DNA of 64,000 nucleotides from Eucalyptus grandis (lineage: Eukaryota > Streptophyta > Magnoliopsida > Myrtales > Myrtaceae). The notes under the pieces are model-generated. The model made no database searches. It was not told where the DNA came from and saw only the letters and a list, made by a program, of their open reading frames with translations. The position numbers and the translations under genes are program-made. Below are positions 60,577-64,000 of this stretch, one piece after another. Within the stretch, counting starts at the first letter, position 1. The number at the start of each line of letters is the position of its first letter. Location of the stretch: NCBI RefSeq assembly GCF_016545825.1, contig NC_052619.1, forward strand, positions 7,579,501 through 7,643,500, written 5' to 3'.

Positions 60577-62437
60577 TTAGACTTTGATATCCTCATACCT
60601 AAAAATGTTGAGTCTGGAGCGTATAGACTCAAATTGATTTTTCTCCAAATGCTTTGTGAATATATCTGCCAGTTGATTCTTTGAGTCAACAAATTGAATT
60701 GAAACATCTCCATTTTGAACATGGTCTCTAATAAAGTGATGTCGAATCTCTATATGCTTTGCTCTTGAGTGGAGAATTGGATTTTTGGTGAGGTTGATAG
60801 TGCTGGTGTTGTCGCAATTAATCTCCGTGCATGAGTCTTCAATTTCAAAGTCTCTTAGCTGTTGTTTTATCCATAGAATTTGCGAACAGCAGCTTCCCTG
60901 TGGCTACATACTCGCTTCGTTGTTGAAAGAGACATAGTGCTTTGTTTCCTTGAAAACCAAGACACTGTCCTGCTTCCAAGCAACTGGCAGGTTCCCGAAG
61001 TGCTCTTTCTATCAACTCTGCAACCGGCCAAATCTGCGTCTGAATATCCCAGAAGATTAAAGTCTCCCTTCTTAGGATACCAAAGACCGATGCTTGATGA
61101 TGAAGCAACGTATTTAATGATGCGTTTTGCAGCACTGAGATGGGATTCTCTAGGATCTGATTGAAACCTTGCACAGATGCAAACACTCAACAAAATGTCG
61201 GTCTAGAAGCAAAGTAAGATAAAGAAGTGAACCAATGATGCTCCTGTACAGCTTTTGATCAACTTTCTTCCCTTCTTCATCTTTGTCTATCTTCAAAGAA
61301 CTTGACATCGGTATGTCGGTCTTTTTGCACTTTTCCAGTCCAAATCTTTTGACAAGATCATTAACATATTTTTCTTGATAAATAAAAGTTCCTTCCTTCA
61401 ATTGTTTTACTTGAAGACCAAGAAAGAATGTTAACTCTCCCATCATACTCATTTCAAATTCATCCTGTATAGACTTAGAAAATTTCTTGCATAGATTTTC
61501 ATTAGAAGATCCGAAAATAATGTCATCCACATATATTTGAACAAGTAAGAAACTTTTGTTCTCCTTTTTAATAAATAAAGTTGTATCTACTTTACCTTTG
61601 GCAAAACCATTTTGTATTAAAAATTTACTTAATCTGTCGTACCAAGCTCGAGGTGCTTGCTTTAAACCATACAAAGCCTTTTTCAGTCTAAAAACTGAGT
61701 CTGGTTTCTTTGGGTCTTCAAACCCTGGTGGTTGTTCCACATAAACTTCCTCTTGGATAAATCCATTTAGGAAGGCGCTTTTGACGTCCATTTGGAATAA
61801 CCTGAAATTCTTATAACAAGCAAACGCAAGTAATAGTCGAATAGCTTCTAACCTTGCTACTGGAGCGTAAGTCTCATCATAGTCTATTCCTTCTTCTTGC
61901 GTATATCCCTTGGCCACGAGTCTTGCTTTGTTTCGTACGACTTTTCCTTTCTCATTCATCTTGTTTCTGAACACCCATTTAGCTCCAATAACAGTTTTAC
62001 CTTTTGGTTTGGATGTCAATTCCCGGACATCATTAATGCTGAACTGTCCCGAGCTCTTCTTGCATAGCTTCAATCCAGCTTTCATCGATAAAGCTTCTTC
62101 TATGCTTTTTGGTTCAATTTCATAAACGAGAGCCACAAAGACTAGACTCTTCTCGCCTTTTGGATCTGGTGCGAATTCCTTCATTCATTTCGCCGATTAT
62201 AAGATCTTTGGGATGACCGGACTTATGCTTCCGGTTACTCGTTGATCTGTCTCGGTTGATGATCTCTTTCTTTGTTTGGATCTTCACGAACATCCTGAAG
62301 CTAGTTTTCCGAGTCCGAGATGCTTCTTGAGTTGTAAGCTTTGGAAGGTGCAGAGCGAGTTCGAGACTCTTCTTGATGAGTCGACTTGATTCATCTTGCG
62401 TTGAGTCTTGAAATTTGACATTCATTGACTCCTCCAC
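60577..62437 (-). pseudogene. RT and RNase H of copia copy 2
   Basis: On the minus strand a 344-codon open stretch (62184-61150) contains [39 protein letters not shown], the catalytic YVDD (61533-61522) and [10 protein letters not shown]. The frame shifts at about 61190. The RNase H part (ADLAGCRVDRKSTSG) continues to 60867, shifts again, and the domain ends with DIFTKHLEKNQF and a stop at 60579-60577. The region 62437-62120 is the variable linker between integrase and RT. Confidence 0.86.
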
Positions 62438-62452
62438 GATCGGCTCTTCTTG

Positions 62453-63110
62453 TTATAGACTCAAGGCTTTGCTTGATGTAAAATATCCAAGGAAGATACC
62501 TTCATCTAATCTTTCTTCAAACTTACCAACTCGATCTTTTGCATTTTTCAATATAAAACATTTGCAACCGAATACATGAAAGTATGAAACAATAGGCTTC
62601 TTATCTTTGAACAATTCATAAGGGGTTTTCTCTAGAATAGGTCTTAAGAAGACTCTATGTATGATATAACAAGCTGTTGAAACAGCTTCAGCCCAAAATC
62701 GTGAAGAAATCTTGCTTTCAATTAAAAGAGTTCTAGCCATTTCTGAAGAGATCTGTTCTTTCTTTCCACAACTCCATTTTGCTGAGGAGTATATGGAGAG
62801 GAGAACACATGATTGAAGCTTGATTCATCACAAAATTTTGTAAAATCTTGATTTTCAAATTCACCTCCATGATCTGTTCTTATACTTGAGATAACACATC
62901 CTTTTTCATTTTGAACCTTTTTAGCAAACTTTTCAAAATACGAGAAGATTTCAGACTTACTTGCAAGGAAATATACCCAAGTAAAACGGGAGTAATCGTC
63001 CACAATTACTAGGCAATATTTCTTACCTCCAATACTACGTGTTCTGGTTGGTCGAAGAGATCCATATGCAGCAACCGTAGTACATGATTAGTAGAGACAT
63101 GATTTATTGG
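62453..63110 (-). pseudogene. Integrase of copia copy 2
   Basis: DDYSRFTWVYFLASKSEIFS, RTDHGGEFENQD and NGVVERKNRS carry the catalytic acidic residues. The block near 62930 contains the helix that is deleted in copy 1. One shift lies at about 62730. Its beginning overlaps arm 1 of the inverted repeat. Confidence 0.84.
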
Positions 63111-63324
63111 CTTAAATGAATCTCTTACCTGCTTTCCCAGAATACATGGAGTGCATGGATCAGTCTTTTGATAAGGTAATTTGGGTAGTCCTCGAACAAG
63201 CTGCTTTGATGAGATTTTGGCTAATAAATCATGTCTCTACTAATCATGTACTACAGTTGCTGCATATGGATCTCTTCTGACCAACCAGAACACAGAGTAT
63301 TGGAGGTAAGAAATATTGCCTAGT
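63008..63324. repeat. Inverted repeat, two arms of about 101 bp
   Basis: Arm 1 (63008-63108) and arm 2 (63223-63324) are reverse complements with only a few differences; 114 bases separate them. Both derive from the integrase start (copy 1 equivalent 33466-33560). Arm 2 is in the wrong orientation for the element. Confidence 0.9.
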
Positions 63325-63785
63325 CATCCCAAACATTGCGATTCATTTGGTTGACATGACCAAGCTTTCTGTGCCATAAGCTTGCTTCGTCTTGAATTGA
63401 GATAAAACATTGCGATTCATTTGGTTTCACATCCAGAAGATAAATGTTTCCATGTCTACGACCCATGAAGGACTGAGTAGAGTCTTTGCGATTCCGAACA
63501 TATTCCTTCTTGAAAGAATATCTTGAAACCAGTATCACACAATTGACTAATGCTGAGAAGATTGTAATTGAGTCCTTCCACTAAGGAAACATTACTTATT
63601 GTGAGATTTCCAATTTTCACAGTTCCAAATCCCACAATACTCCCTTTGCTATTTCCTCCAAATGAAACTTTTCCACCATTTACTTGAGCAATCTTTATAA
63701 AAACAATTTGAGTCTCCTGTCATGTGTCTTGAGCATCCACTTTGTCAAGATACCACTTTACCTTTTTCTTGACGGTGACCTGCAT
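63325..63785 (-). pseudogene. Protease and GAG-pre-integrase of copia copy 2
   Basis: ATG at 63785-63783 begins MQVTVKKKVKWYLD. About two extra bases follow, shifting the frame exactly within the active-site DSG motif. The GAG-pre-integrase (MGRRHGNIYLLDVKPNESQC, LWHRKLGHVN) is open at 63538-63340. A 22-bp segment at 63405-63426 is duplicated at 63331-63352 next to the inverted repeat. Confidence 0.8.
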
Positions 63786-63797
63786 TTAAAAAGAGTC

Positions 63798-64000
63798 TCA
63801 AGCTTTCTTTGGTACCCAAACTTTCTTGGGTCCTTTGGTGTTAGTAACATAAGCGGATTAGCCCATATTCTCTTAACGGGTTTCCAAATCATAGGACACT
63901 CTTTTTCAAAGTGATCCGGACTGTTGCATTTTGAACATTTTAGAGCATTTCTACCTACAGATTTTACAAAAACTTTCTTGAAGTGATTTTTGTAAACCTC
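63798..64000 (-). pseudogene. C-terminal end of gag, copia copy 2
   Basis: The minus strand encodes YKNHFKKVFVKSVGRNAL and the second zinc knuckle CSKCNSPDHFEKEC, and ends with TGA at 63800-63798, at the same place as the TAA in copy 1. A small shift occurs near 63850. The rest of gag lies beyond the window. Confidence 0.82.

Larger units (their letters stand above)
56804..64000 (-). mobile_element. Second copia (Sirevirus-like) copy, minus strand, cut by window end
   Basis: This is the same family as 30209-39736. It has a 3' LTR at 56804-57706, then in minus-strand reverse order the third ORF, RNase H and RT, integrase, protease and the end of gag. The 5' LTR is outside the window. RT is open over 344 codons, so this copy is better preserved there than copy 1, but protease, the RNase H end and the third ORF are shifted, and a foldback rearrangement lies between the GAG-pre-integrase and integrase regions. 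Confidence 0.92.

Overview
This window is eukaryotic plant DNA, most likely from a flowering plant with a repeat-rich genome. The evidence is spliced plant gene remnants (a 3-ketoacyl-CoA synthase, a KAC/KCA-type KIN-14 kinesin and a FAR1-like protein), plant Ty3/gypsy and Ty1/copia LTR retrotransposons, a tRNA-derived SINE, and hAT- and Harbinger-type non-autonomous DNA transposons. The sequence alone does not name the species. I see no gene that looks intact: every recognisable host coding sequence is broken, so this is a transposon-dominated interval with decaying gene relics.

Layout. 1-3128 is the 3' end of a Ty3/gypsy element whose body lies left of the window, with a 3.06 kb LTR. 4985-7441 is a two-exon KCS pseudogene with one frameshift and one nonsense codon. 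9820-22005 is a complete 12.2 kb LTR element on the minus strand, with a TTAGG target duplication, two 1.75 kb LTRs, a primer-binding site and a polypurine tract. It encodes only a Tat/Ogre-like gag, and tandem repeats and non-coding sequence occupy the place of pol. 22-30 kb holds a MITE, a SINE with a perfect 17-bp target duplication, possible Mutator remains and LTR relics. 30209-39736 is a full-length Ty1/copia (Sirevirus-like) element on the plus strand with gag, protease, integrase, RT, RNase H and an additional third ORF, all interrupted. 40234-40962 is a FAR1-domain fragment. 41430-45663 is a minus-strand KAC1-like kinesin pseudogene in which five exons with exact splice sites can be read; a hAT element sits in one intron. 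47327-50769 is a solo gypsy LTR carrying a Harbinger-like insertion. 53400-54600 is a second KCS pseudogene (3' intron part plus exon 2). 56804-64000 is a second copy of the same copia family, on the minus strand and cut by the window end.

The genes do not form a pathway. The two KCS relics share intron and 3' flank and lie in the same orientation about 47 kb apart, so they probably derive from one ancestral duplication since split by insertions. The two copia elements can be compared with each other, which shows what is conserved in the family (a stop codon between gag and pol, two zinc knuckles in gag, the third ORF) and what is private damage (deletions in copy 1, a foldback rearrangement in copy 2). 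All assignments come from reading the sequence and from family knowledge; no database search was run.
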